18,270 nt of DNA from DASUMP01 sp036277635 (lineage in GTDB: Bacteria > Actinomycetota > Acidimicrobiia > IMCC26256 > PALSA-610): positions 1 through 18,270 of the forward strand of contig DASUMP010000286.1 in assembly GCA_036277635.1 (NCBI GenBank), read 5' to 3'. Below the pieces are notes generated by a model, which worked only from the letters and a program-made list of their open reading frames with translations, made no database searches and was not told the origin of the DNA. This document shows, piece by piece, positions 12,593 to 18,270 of this stretch; within the stretch, counting starts at the first letter, position 1; each line of letters starts with the position of its first letter. The position numbers and the translations under genes are program-made.

Positions 12593-13974
12593 GCGTCCAC
12601 GTCGTCGCGACGTAGTGACACGTCGGACGCTTCCGGCGCGCCGGGCTCGTCGCGCCCCGCGATCACGAGGCGATCGCGACCGGTCTGCTTGGCGCGGAAC
12701 AGCGCCGCGTCGGCGAGTCGGAACACCGACTCGAAGTCGTTGCCGTCGGCGCTGTCGGCCAGCCCGTAGCTCGCGGTGAACGTCGGGACCTCGCCCCCGT
12801 GGAGCGCGTCCGCGAGGTACGACCGCATCCGGTGGACCACCGCGGCCGCTTCGACGACCGAGCACCTCGGGAACACCACGACGAACTCCTCGCCTCCGTA
12901 CCGCGCGACGACGTCGTGGTCGCGCACGGCGGTGCGGAGGATCTTCGAGAAGAAGCGCAAGGCCCGGTCACCCGTCTCGTGCCCGAAGGTGTCGTTCAAG
13001 TCCTTGAAGTGGTCGAGGTCGACGATCGCCAACGCGAAGTCGGTGTCGTCGGTCCGCAACCGGTTCACCGCGTTCTCGAGGCTGCGGCGGTTCAACAGCC
13101 CGGTCAGCGGGTCGGTCGACGCCTGGAGCTCGCTGCTCGCCATCGCGCGCAGCACACCGAGGCGTGAGCCGGCCTGCCGAGCGAGGCCTTCGAGACCGAC
13201 GGCGGTGTCGACATCGGGGAGGTGGTGCTCGGCCCCGGTCACGTGGACCACGCCCATCGGCGTGCCGAGCACGGTGACGGGGATGCACAGCGCCGAACAC
13301 GCACCGTACGGCCGTTGCCGCAGTCGCGGGCAGGCATCGAGCGCTTCCGACGACGAGAACGCGAGCGTCTGCCCGCGTCGTACCGCCGGGCAGCTCCACG
13401 GCGTGTCGACGCCGCACCCCGGTGCGGTCGCCGCGCCGATCGACACGACGGCGCGGCGCAGGTGCGCACGACTCGAGTCGGCGAGCAGCAGCTCGGCCGG
13501 TTGGTCGGTGAGGTCGGCGAACGCGCGGCCGACGACTTCGAGGCCTTCGTCTTCGTCCTCGGCCATCTCCAACGCGTCCTGCAGGCACGACGCGAACCGG
13601 TAGCGCTCCGACTCGCGACGCAGCACCTCTTCGCGTCCGGCGATCGCGCGCCGCTGCGCCATGATCGCCGTGCGGATCGGCCGGGCGCTCGACACGAAGA
13701 TCGCCGCGGCCGCGACGGGCGCGAACACGAACGCCTGCGCCATGGTCTCGCTGCGCGCGATCCCGAGCAGCTGCTCGGCGATCAGCCGCGCGACGATGAA
13801 CGCGACGAACATCGACAACACGGCGCGCACGAGCTGCAACAGCAACGTGCCGATCGAGTCGTCGATCTCGCGGAACTCGGGGCCCGCCCAGTCCGGCGGG
13901 GCGTCGGCCTCGGACGTGACCCGCGACTGGACCGGACCGCGCCCTGGTCTGGTGTCCCCCGCATCCGGACTCAC
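12553..13974 (-). CDS. Membrane-bound GGDEF diguanylate cyclase with a GAF-like sensor region
   Basis: Starting at GTG 13974 this is a 473-residue protein. Two hydrophobic segments (about 41-63 and 80-96) anchor it. A cytoplasmic region (about 130-290) reads like a GAF domain, with a run of cysteines (ATAPGCGVDTPWSCPAV, ALDACPRLRQ, GACSALCIPV). The GGDEF domain follows: TDPLTGLLNRRSLENAV, IVDLDHFKDLNDTFGHETGD, and the active-site GGEEF at 360-364. The RDHD motif at 351-354, five residues before GGEEF, is an intact inhibitory I-site for c-di-GMP feedback. It should make c-di-GMP from GTP. The start is the first codon in this frame after the methyltransferase stop that can initiate; no ribosome site is evident, so the N-terminus is uncertain. 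The long acidic, Asp-rich tail overlaps leuD antisense by 40 bases. Confidence 0.93.
   Translation of the reverse strand: MSPDAGDTRPGRGPVQSRVTSEADAPPDWAGPEFREIDDSIGTLLLQLVRAVLSMFVAFIVARLIAEQLLGIARSETMAQAFVFAPVAAAAIFVSSARPIRTAIMAQRRAIAGREEVLRRESERYRFASCLQDALEMAEDEDEGLEVVGRAFADLTDQPAELLLADSSRAHLRRAVVSIGAATAPGCGVDTPWSCPAVRRGQTLAFSSSEALDACPRLRQRPYGACSALCIPVTVLGTPMGVVHVTGAEHHLPDVDTAVGLEGLARQAGSRLGVLRAMASSELQASTDPLTGLLNRRSLENAVNRLRTDDTDFALAIVDLDHFKDLNDTFGHETGDRALRFFSKILRTAVRDHDVVARYGGEEFVVVFPRCSVVEAAAVVHRMRSYLADALHGGEVPTFTASYGLADSADGNDFESVFRLADAALFRAKQTGRDRLVIAGRDEPGAPEASDVSLRRDDVDAQVTGSQDGRVDS
12593..12630 (+). terminator. Possible U-less hairpin after leuD
   Basis: Directly after the leuD stop, GCGTCC (12593-12598) can pair with GGACGC (12625-12630). 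Inside lies a perfect 6-bp hairpin, ACGTCG-TCG-CGACGT (12599-12613). There is no T-run. The same bases code for the C-terminus of the convergent GGDEF protein, so this may be chance. Confidence 0.35.
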
Positions 13975-14030
13975 ACGGGCACCATCGGCCCCGACCGGGC
14001 GCAGTTGAGGCCCCCGGAGCCGAACCGCGC

Positions 14031-14666
14031 TCAGCGGGGGCGCCACCCCGCCAGAAGGGCGAGCTCCCGCCACTTCCAGAAGCAGTCGACGTCGGCGAAC
14101 CCGACGTCGCGGAGCCACTCGAGCTGGTCCTCGACCGCGGCGAGCTTGTTCGACGGGTCGTCCTGGGCTGGGGTCTTGCCGATCGCGGCGAGGAACTCCT
14201 CGTGCAACGGCGCGGTCGCCGACGCGACGTGTTCGAGGTTCGCGAAGAGCCCGCCGGGCTCCAGGCGTTCGAAGACCTCTCGGGCCAAGACGCGCTTGCG
14301 CTCGTCGACCACGTGATGGATCGCAAAGCTCGACACGACGAGGTCGAACGTGCCGAGGTCGGGCAGTCGGTCGTCGAGGTCGTGCTGCACGATCGACACG
14401 CGCGCATCACCCGCGAAGCGCTCGTGAGCTCGTCGCAGCATCTCGGGCTGGAAGTCGAGCGCGACGCCGGTTGCTTCGGGAGCACGGTCGAGCACCATCG
14501 CGAGCAACAGGCCGTCGCCGGTTCCGAGGTCGAGCACTCGTCGTGGCGCGTCGATGAGCTCGAACAGCACGGCGAAGCCCTCGGCGCGGTGCGGGATCGC
14601 GTCGCGTTCGGCGAGGTAGCGCTCCGCCCACGCCGGCTCGACCCACAGGTTCACCGGCGCGCTCAC
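14031..14666 (-). CDS. SAM-dependent methyltransferase (class I)
   Basis: A 211-residue Rossmann-fold methyltransferase. Motif I is VLDLGTGDGLLLAM (44-57), an acidic residue in ALDFQPEML (69-77) binds the SAM ribose, and motifs IV/V appear as FDLVVSSFAIHHV and FERLEPGGLFANLEHV. The ending WLRDVGFADVDCFWKWRELALLAGWR is usual for small-molecule methyltransferases. The substrate cannot be read from the sequence. The GTG start at 14666 overlaps the leuA stop as GTGA, so its translation is coupled to leuA and it falls under the leucine attenuator. A link to leucine metabolism is possible but unproven; it may simply be a passenger in the operon. The open frame continues upstream through leuA on another frame and that part was discarded. 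Confidence 0.92.
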   Translation of the reverse strand: MSAPVNLWVEPAWAERYLAERDAIPHRAEGFAVLFELIDAPRRVLDLGTGDGLLLAMVLDRAPEATGVALDFQPEMLRRAHERFAGDARVSIVQHDLDDRLPDLGTFDLVVSSFAIHHVVDERKRVLAREVFERLEPGGLFANLEHVASATAPLHEEFLAAIGKTPAQDDPSNKLAAVEDQLEWLRDVGFADVDCFWKWRELALLAGWRPR

Positions 14667-16207
14667 GGGCCGACCGCCGTCTCGCGCGTCTCGCCGCGCT
14701 CCCGCACCCGGACAAGCTTGTTCACCGCGTTCAGGAACGCGCGCGCCGACGCCTCGACGACGTCGGTGGCAACCCCACGACCGGCGACCTTGTGACCGTC
14801 GGCCTCGAGCTGGAGCGCGACCGCGCCCAACGCGTCGGATCCACCGGTCACCGACGACACCTGGAAGTTCTTCAGCTCGCCGCTCACGCCGGTCGCGGTC
14901 GAGATCGCCGCGATCGCGGCGTCGATCATGCCGTCGCCGGTGCCGGTCGCCTCGTGCTTGCCGCTCGTCGCGTCGGTGATCACCACGCGCGCCATCGGGC
15001 GACCGATCGTCCCGCCCCGCAGGTCGAGCTCGGCGATCGTGAACCGGTGCACGGCCTCGACGCCGAGCTCTTCGGCGACGATCGCCTCGATGTCGGCCTC
15101 GCTGATCTCGACCTTGCGGTCGGCGAGCTCCTTGAACCGCATGAACGCCGTGTTCAGCGCGTCGCCCTGCACGTGCAGACCCATGCGCGCCAAGGTGTCG
15201 GAGAACGCGTGCCGGCCGGAGTGCTTGCCCAGCACGATCTGCGCCGCTTCCTGGCCGACGGTGGATGCGTCGATGATCTCGTACGTCTCCCGATCCGACA
15301 GCACGCCGTGCTGGTGGATCCCCGCCTCGTGCGCGAACGCGTTGCGCCCGACGACGGCCTTGTTGTACTGCACCGCGTAGCCCGTGAGGCGCGACACGAT
15401 GCGCGACGTCCGGGCGAGCTCTTCGGTCCGGACGCCCACGTCGAGGCCGGCGAAGTGGTCGGCGCGCGTCTTGATCGCCATCACCACCTCTTCGAGGGCG
15501 GCGTTGCCGGCGCGCTCGCCCAGACCGTTGATCGCGCACTCGACCTGCCGTGCGCCGTTCGAGACGCCGGCGAGCGAGTTCGCGACCGCGAGACCGAGGT
15601 CGTCGTGACAGTGGGTCGACACGACGAAGTCGCCGCGCACGGTGTCGATCACGTACGCGATGAGCTTGCCGTAGTCCTCCGGCACCGCGAAGCCGACCGT
15701 GTCGGGGATGTTGAGCGTGGTCGCGCCGGCGTCGACCGCGATCTGGCACACCTCGCACATGAAGTCGGGGTCGGAGCGATAGCCGTCTTCGGGCGAGAAC
15801 TCCACGTCGTCGCAGTAGCTCTTGGCCCGGGCAACGCCTGCGGCGGCTTCTGCCTTCACCTGCTCCGGCGTCATGCGGAGCTTCTTCTCCATGTGGATCT
15901 TGGAGGTCGCGATGAACACGTGGATCCGAGCGCGCTCCGCGTGCCGGACCGCTTCCCACGCCCGGTCGACGTCGGCGAACCCCGTGCGGGACAGCCCGGC
16001 GATCGTCGGGCCGCGCACGCCCTTCGCGATCGCTTCGACGGCTTCGAAGTCGCCCTGGCTCGCGATCGGGAAGCCGGCCTCGATCACGTCGACCCCGAGG
16101 CGAGCGAGCTGCTCGGCGATCTCCAGCTTCTCGCCGACGTCGAGGGAGATGCCCGGCGACTGCTCGCCGTCTCGCAGCGTGGTGTCGAAGATCAGGACCT
16201 TGTCCAT
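14663..16207 (-). CDS. leuA: 2-isopropylmalate synthase
   Basis: A 514-residue enzyme that condenses acetyl-CoA with 2-oxoisovalerate, the committed step of leucine synthesis. The DRE-TIM barrel opens VLIFDTTLRDGEQSPG with R12 and D13; metal ligands are H199 and H201 in STHCHDDLGLAVANSLAG and N235 in NGLGERAGNAA. The C-terminal third is the LeuA dimer domain that binds leucine (LDLRGGTIGRPMARVVI, then GTGDGMIDAAIAAI). Length and motifs match the E. coli-type (short, LeuA1) enzyme and not the longer ~600-residue type common in Mycobacterium and Corynebacterium. That argues for a deeper or different actinobacterial lineage. ATG 16207 has GGAG six bases upstream. A Leu-rich leader peptide and terminator precede it. 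Confidence 0.96.
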   Translation of the reverse strand: MDKVLIFDTTLRDGEQSPGISLDVGEKLEIAEQLARLGVDVIEAGFPIASQGDFEAVEAIAKGVRGPTIAGLSRTGFADVDRAWEAVRHAERARIHVFIATSKIHMEKKLRMTPEQVKAEAAAGVARAKSYCDDVEFSPEDGYRSDPDFMCEVCQIAVDAGATTLNIPDTVGFAVPEDYGKLIAYVIDTVRGDFVVSTHCHDDLGLAVANSLAGVSNGARQVECAINGLGERAGNAALEEVVMAIKTRADHFAGLDVGVRTEELARTSRIVSRLTGYAVQYNKAVVGRNAFAHEAGIHQHGVLSDRETYEIIDASTVGQEAAQIVLGKHSGRHAFSDTLARMGLHVQGDALNTAFMRFKELADRKVEISEADIEAIVAEELGVEAVHRFTIAELDLRGGTIGRPMARVVITDATSGKHEATGTGDGMIDAAIAAISTATGVSGELKNFQVSSVTGGSDALGAVALQLEADGHKVAGRGVATDVVEASARAFLNAVNKLVRVRERGETRETAVGP

Positions 16208-16247
16208 CTCGGTCTCCGGAGGGTCGTGGACGGGAATCTGGGCAACG

Positions 16248-16269
16248 AAAAACCCTCCGGGCCCGGAGG
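16248..16269 (-). terminator. Intrinsic terminator (attenuator) in the leuA leader
   Basis: On the minus strand CCTCCG (16269-16264) pairs with CGGAGG (16259-16254) around a GGCC loop, followed by G and five T's (16252-16248), then CGTT. A nearby CCCTCCG (16278-16272) can compete for the same 3' arm with seven pairs. The element lies about 40 bases before the leuA start and inside its transcript. Confidence 0.8.
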
Positions 16270-16283
16270 CTCGGAGGGCGGTC

Positions 16284-16309
16284 GCGCGAGCACCGGCGGG
16301 CGCTCGCGC
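16284..16309 (-). promoter_or_regulatory. Perfect stem-loop abutting the leuA leader-peptide stop
   Basis: GCGCGAGC (16309-16302) pairs perfectly with GCTCGCGC (16291-16284) around a ten-base loop. The first base of the stem follows the TAA stop directly. The 3' arm bases GCTCG could alternatively pair with CGAGC at 16273-16269, which overlaps the first base of the terminator stem, so a switch is conceivable. Confidence 0.7.
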
Positions 16310-16363
16310 TTACAGAAGGAGGAGGTCCAGCGTCGTGGGAGCGGTGCCCGGGGTCGCCGACAT
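16310..16363 (-). CDS. Leucine leader peptide of leuA
   Basis: A 17-residue ORF, MSATPGTAPTTLDLLLL, on the minus strand. Five of the last six residues are leucine, read from CTG, CTC, CTC, CTT and CTG immediately before the TAA stop. It begins four bases or fewer after the predicted transcription start and has no Shine-Dalgarno, so it is probably translated from a leaderless or nearly leaderless message. A perfect stem-loop begins directly after the stop, followed by a U-tailed terminator and then leuA. This is the classic layout of leucine attenuation, a mechanism known for leu operons in enterobacteria and predicted for leuA and ilv genes in actinobacteria. Confidence 0.88.
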   Translation of the reverse strand: MSATPGTAPTTLDLLLL

Positions 16364-16373
16364 AAGTCCGTGG

Positions 16374-16402
16374 AGTGTGACAGCCAGGGGCACGATCGTC
16401 AA
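16374..16402 (-). promoter_or_regulatory. leuA promoter
   Basis: TTGACG (16402-16397) and CACACT (16379-16374) are separated by exactly 17 bases on the minus strand. The -35 is near consensus, the -10 is weaker. The predicted start, about 16367, lies four bases before the leader-peptide ATG. Confidence 0.6.
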
Positions 16403-16444
16403 CTCAGGTGGACGTGACGGTCAGGATCCCGGGAGAATCCGCCC

Positions 16445-16813
16445 GTGCGCAGATGGCCTCGACGAGTCGTCCGTCTCGGTGCGCTCGCCGCGCTCGGCTA
16501 TGCCGCGCTCCGTCTGTGGCGCGCGACGCGCGCGACCGTGGCCGACGAGGCGCGCGAGTGGGAGGCGAGTCCGTTCCCCTTCCCGCCGGTGCCCGCCGCT
16601 CGCCACGATGCGCCCGCGGTCGCCGGCCCCGGAGCGGCGTGGGTCGCACCGATCGGCGGCACGTGCCCGGCATCGCACCCGGTGAAGGTCAAGGTCGCGA
16701 GCGGGATCTTCCACGTGCCCGGCGGCGCGAATTACGACCGCACGCGCCCCGACCGCTGCTATCCCGACGCCGCGGCGGCTGAGGCCGACGGCTTCCGCGC
16801 CGCCAAGCACTGA
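16445..16813 (+). CDS. Small membrane-anchored protein with a C-terminal Sunset-like domain
   Basis: A 122-residue protein. A basic start (MRRWPRRVVR) is followed by one hydrophobic segment (about 9-25), a Pro/Ala-rich linker, and a compact C-terminal domain: CPASHPVKVKVASGIFHVPGGANYDRTRPDRCYPDAAAAEADGFRAAKH without its first residues. The IFHVPGG-x3-YDRT-x6-CY-x3-AEA-GF pattern is the small domain often found at the end of actinobacterial secreted nucleases and named Sunset in databases; its role is unclear. Two cysteines may form a disulfide or metal site. GTG 16445 was chosen because GGGAG lies nine bases upstream and the anchor begins there. It diverges from leuA and ends ten bases from the serA stop. 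Confidence 0.85.
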   Translation: MRRWPRRVVRLGALAALGYAALRLWRATRATVADEAREWEASPFPFPPVPAARHDAPAVAGPGAAWVAPIGGTCPASHPVKVKVASGIFHVPGGANYDRTRPDRCYPDAAAAEADGFRAAKH

Positions 16814-16823
16814 CGCGCGACGG

Positions 16824-18270
16824 TCAGTCGAGGTCGATCGCGCGCGCCGACTGGATCCCGGGCTCGGCCTGCAAGCGGGCGAGCACGTCGGGGGCGACCG
16901 CGGCGTCGGTGGCGAGCACCATCAACGCCGCTTCGCCGCGCGGCGAGCGACCGACGTCCATGTCGGCGATGTTGATCCCCTCGACCCCGAGCAGCGAGCC
17001 GACCTTGCCGATCATCCCGGGTCGGTCGTCGTTGTGCACGACCAACATGTGCGCGGCCGGCGGGAGATCCACGAGGTGGTCGTCGATGGCGACGATGCGC
17101 GGCGCAGCCTGCTTGCCGAACAGGGTGCCGGCGACGTGGCTGCCGTTCTCCGCACGCAGCGACACGAGGTTGACGTAGTCGCGCACGTCGGATGATGTCG
17201 TCTCGCGCACGGTGATCCCTCGGTCGGCGGCGAGCTGCGGTGCGTTCACGTAGGTGACGGGCTCGTCGACGACGGGACCGAGCACGCCCTTCAGCACCGC
17301 GAGCGTGAGCACGCGACAGTCGTAGTCGGCGATCTCGCCTTCGTACACGACCGACAGCTCGCCGGGCGCGTCGGTCGACAGTCCGGTGAAGAGCCGTCCG
17401 AGCCGCTCGGCGAGGGGGAGGAACGGGCGCACGGTCTCCGACGCTTCGGTCGCGGCGACGTTCACGGCGAAGGGGACGAACTCGCCGCGCAGCGCGAGCA
17501 CCACCTGCTCGGCGATCGTGACGCCGGCCTTGTCCTGCGCTTCGGCCGTGGACGCGCCGAGGTGCGGCGTCACCACGACGCTGTCGAGCCCGAACAGCGG
17601 CGACTCGGTGGTGGGCTCCTCCAGGAACACGTCGAGGGCGGCGCCGGCGACCCGACCGTCGCGCACCGCCTCGGCGAGCGCCGCTTCGTCGACGATGCCG
17701 CCGCGGGCGGTGTTCACGAGTCGGAGACCGGGCCGGGCCTTGGCGAGCACGTCGGCGCCGATCAAGCCCATCGTGTCGGGCGTCTTCGGCAGGTGCACCG
17801 TGAGGAAGTCGACGGTCGCGACGAGCTCTTCGACGGTCGGCACGAGCTGGACCCCGAGCTGGCGGGCGCGTTCGGCGCTCACGTACGGGTCGTAAGCGAC
17901 CAGGCGCATGCCGAACGCGAGGGCGCGCTGCGCGACGAGCACGCCGACCCGACCGAGGCCGACGACACCGAGCGTCTTGCCGTGCAGCTCGACGCCCTCC
18001 CAACGCGACCGGTTCCACTGGCCGGCTTTGAGGTCGGCGTGCGCCTGCGGCACGTTGCGCGCCTGGGCGAGGAGCAATGCCATCGTGTGCTCGGCGGCCG
18101 AGAGCACATTGGACTGCGGCGCGTTCACCACCATGACGCCGCGGCGGGTCGCCTCCGCGACGTCGACGTTGTCGAGCCCGATGCCCGCGCGGCCCACGAC
18201 CACCAGATCGGTGCCGGCCTCGAGGACCTCCGCGTCGACGCGCGTGGCGGAGCGGATGATGAGGGCGGCG
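16824..18270 (-). CDS. serA: D-3-phosphoglycerate dehydrogenase (long form), 5' end beyond window
   Basis: About 481 residues are visible; roughly 45-50 N-terminal residues lie outside. The enzyme oxidises 3-phosphoglycerate to 3-phosphohydroxypyruvate, the first step of serine synthesis. Visible landmarks: VVGRAGIGLDNVDV, the NAD-binding GLGRVGVLVAQRALAFGMR, the catalytic-region VNTARGGIVDEAALAEAV and ALDVFLEEPTTESPLF, and VVTPHLGASTAEAQDKAG with the active-site histidine. After the catalytic core come an intervening domain (LPLAERLGRLFTGLS) and a C-terminal ACT domain (HMLVVHNDDRPGMIGKVGSLLG), the long type known from Mycobacterium. ACT domains bind serine for feedback. The open frame runs through to 18269, so the ATG at 18203 is not the true start. 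It is convergent with the Sunset-domain gene. Confidence 0.96.
   Translation of the reverse strand, partial: AALIIRSATRVDAEVLEAGTDLVVVGRAGIGLDNVDVAEATRRGVMVVNAPQSNVLSAAEHTMALLLAQARNVPQAHADLKAGQWNRSRWEGVELHGKTLGVVGLGRVGVLVAQRALAFGMRLVAYDPYVSAERARQLGVQLVPTVEELVATVDFLTVHLPKTPDTMGLIGADVLAKARPGLRLVNTARGGIVDEAALAEAVRDGRVAGAALDVFLEEPTTESPLFGLDSVVVTPHLGASTAEAQDKAGVTIAEQVVLALRGEFVPFAVNVAATEASETVRPFLPLAERLGRLFTGLSTDAPGELSVVYEGEIADYDCRVLTLAVLKGVLGPVVDEPVTYVNAPQLAADRGITVRETTSSDVRDYVNLVSLRAENGSHVAGTLFGKQAAPRIVAIDDHLVDLPPAAHMLVVHNDDRPGMIGKVGSLLGVEGINIADMDVGRSPRGEAALMVLATDAAVAPDVLARLQAEPGIQSARAIDLD

Noticed and set aside
18138..18203. ATG at 18203 as the serA start
   Set aside because: The frame stays open to the window edge and the upstream residues (LIIRSATRVDAEVLEAGTD) match the SerA N-terminal domain.
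1..18270. Transposons, phage genes, CRISPR arrays or a defence system
   Set aside because: No transposase, integrase, Cas or toxin-antitoxin motif and no regular repeat array was found; all genes read as housekeeping or small accessory genes.

Overview
This is a very GC-rich, almost fully coding stretch of an actinobacterial chromosome. Synteny points there: a NdgR/LtbR-type IclR regulator divergent from leuCD, with leuB, ilvE, cimA, gltX, serA, leuA and an HU gene close by, resembles loci known from Streptomyces and Mycobacterium. Several promoters appear to give leaderless mRNAs, which is common in that phylum. An affiliation near Acidimicrobiia is only a guess. No mobile element, CRISPR array or sign of recent transfer was seen; this is core metabolism.

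Layout. Positions 1-183 hold the start of an HU gene (minus strand), then about 350 bases with no convincing gene, then a 71-residue unknown ORF on the plus strand. From about 8650 down to 780 lies one long minus-strand unit: a short leader peptide, leuB, ilvE, cimA, an unknown 180-residue gene, an acyl-CoA dehydrogenase, gltX, a YdcF-like membrane protein, tRNA-Gln(CUG) and tRNA-Glu(CUC), ending in a UUCG-capped hairpin. greA diverges from it at 8758. A winged-helix protein and the IclR regulator follow on the minus strand, divergent from leuC-leuD (plus). Next come a GGDEF diguanylate cyclase, a methyltransferase and leuA (minus), leuA having its own leucine leader peptide. A small Sunset-domain membrane protein (plus) and a serA gene running off the right edge (minus) close the window.

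How it works together. LeuA, LeuCD and LeuB make the leucine precursor. CimA, LeuCD and LeuB make 2-oxobutyrate for isoleucine. IlvE does the final transamination for all three branched-chain amino acids. The regulation seems divided to match. leuA is preceded by a leader ending in four Leu codons. leuB-ilvE-cimA is preceded by a leader carrying Val-Val-Val-Ile. leuCD faces an IclR regulator across a perfect inverted repeat. Each of the two leaders is followed at once by a perfect stem-loop, then a U-tailed terminator. This pair of parallel attenuators with different amino-acid specificity is the most interesting thing here. A second theme is glutamyl-tRNA synthetase transcribed together with both a tRNA-Gln and a tRNA-Glu, the tRNA-Gln overlapping the stop codon of the gene before it.
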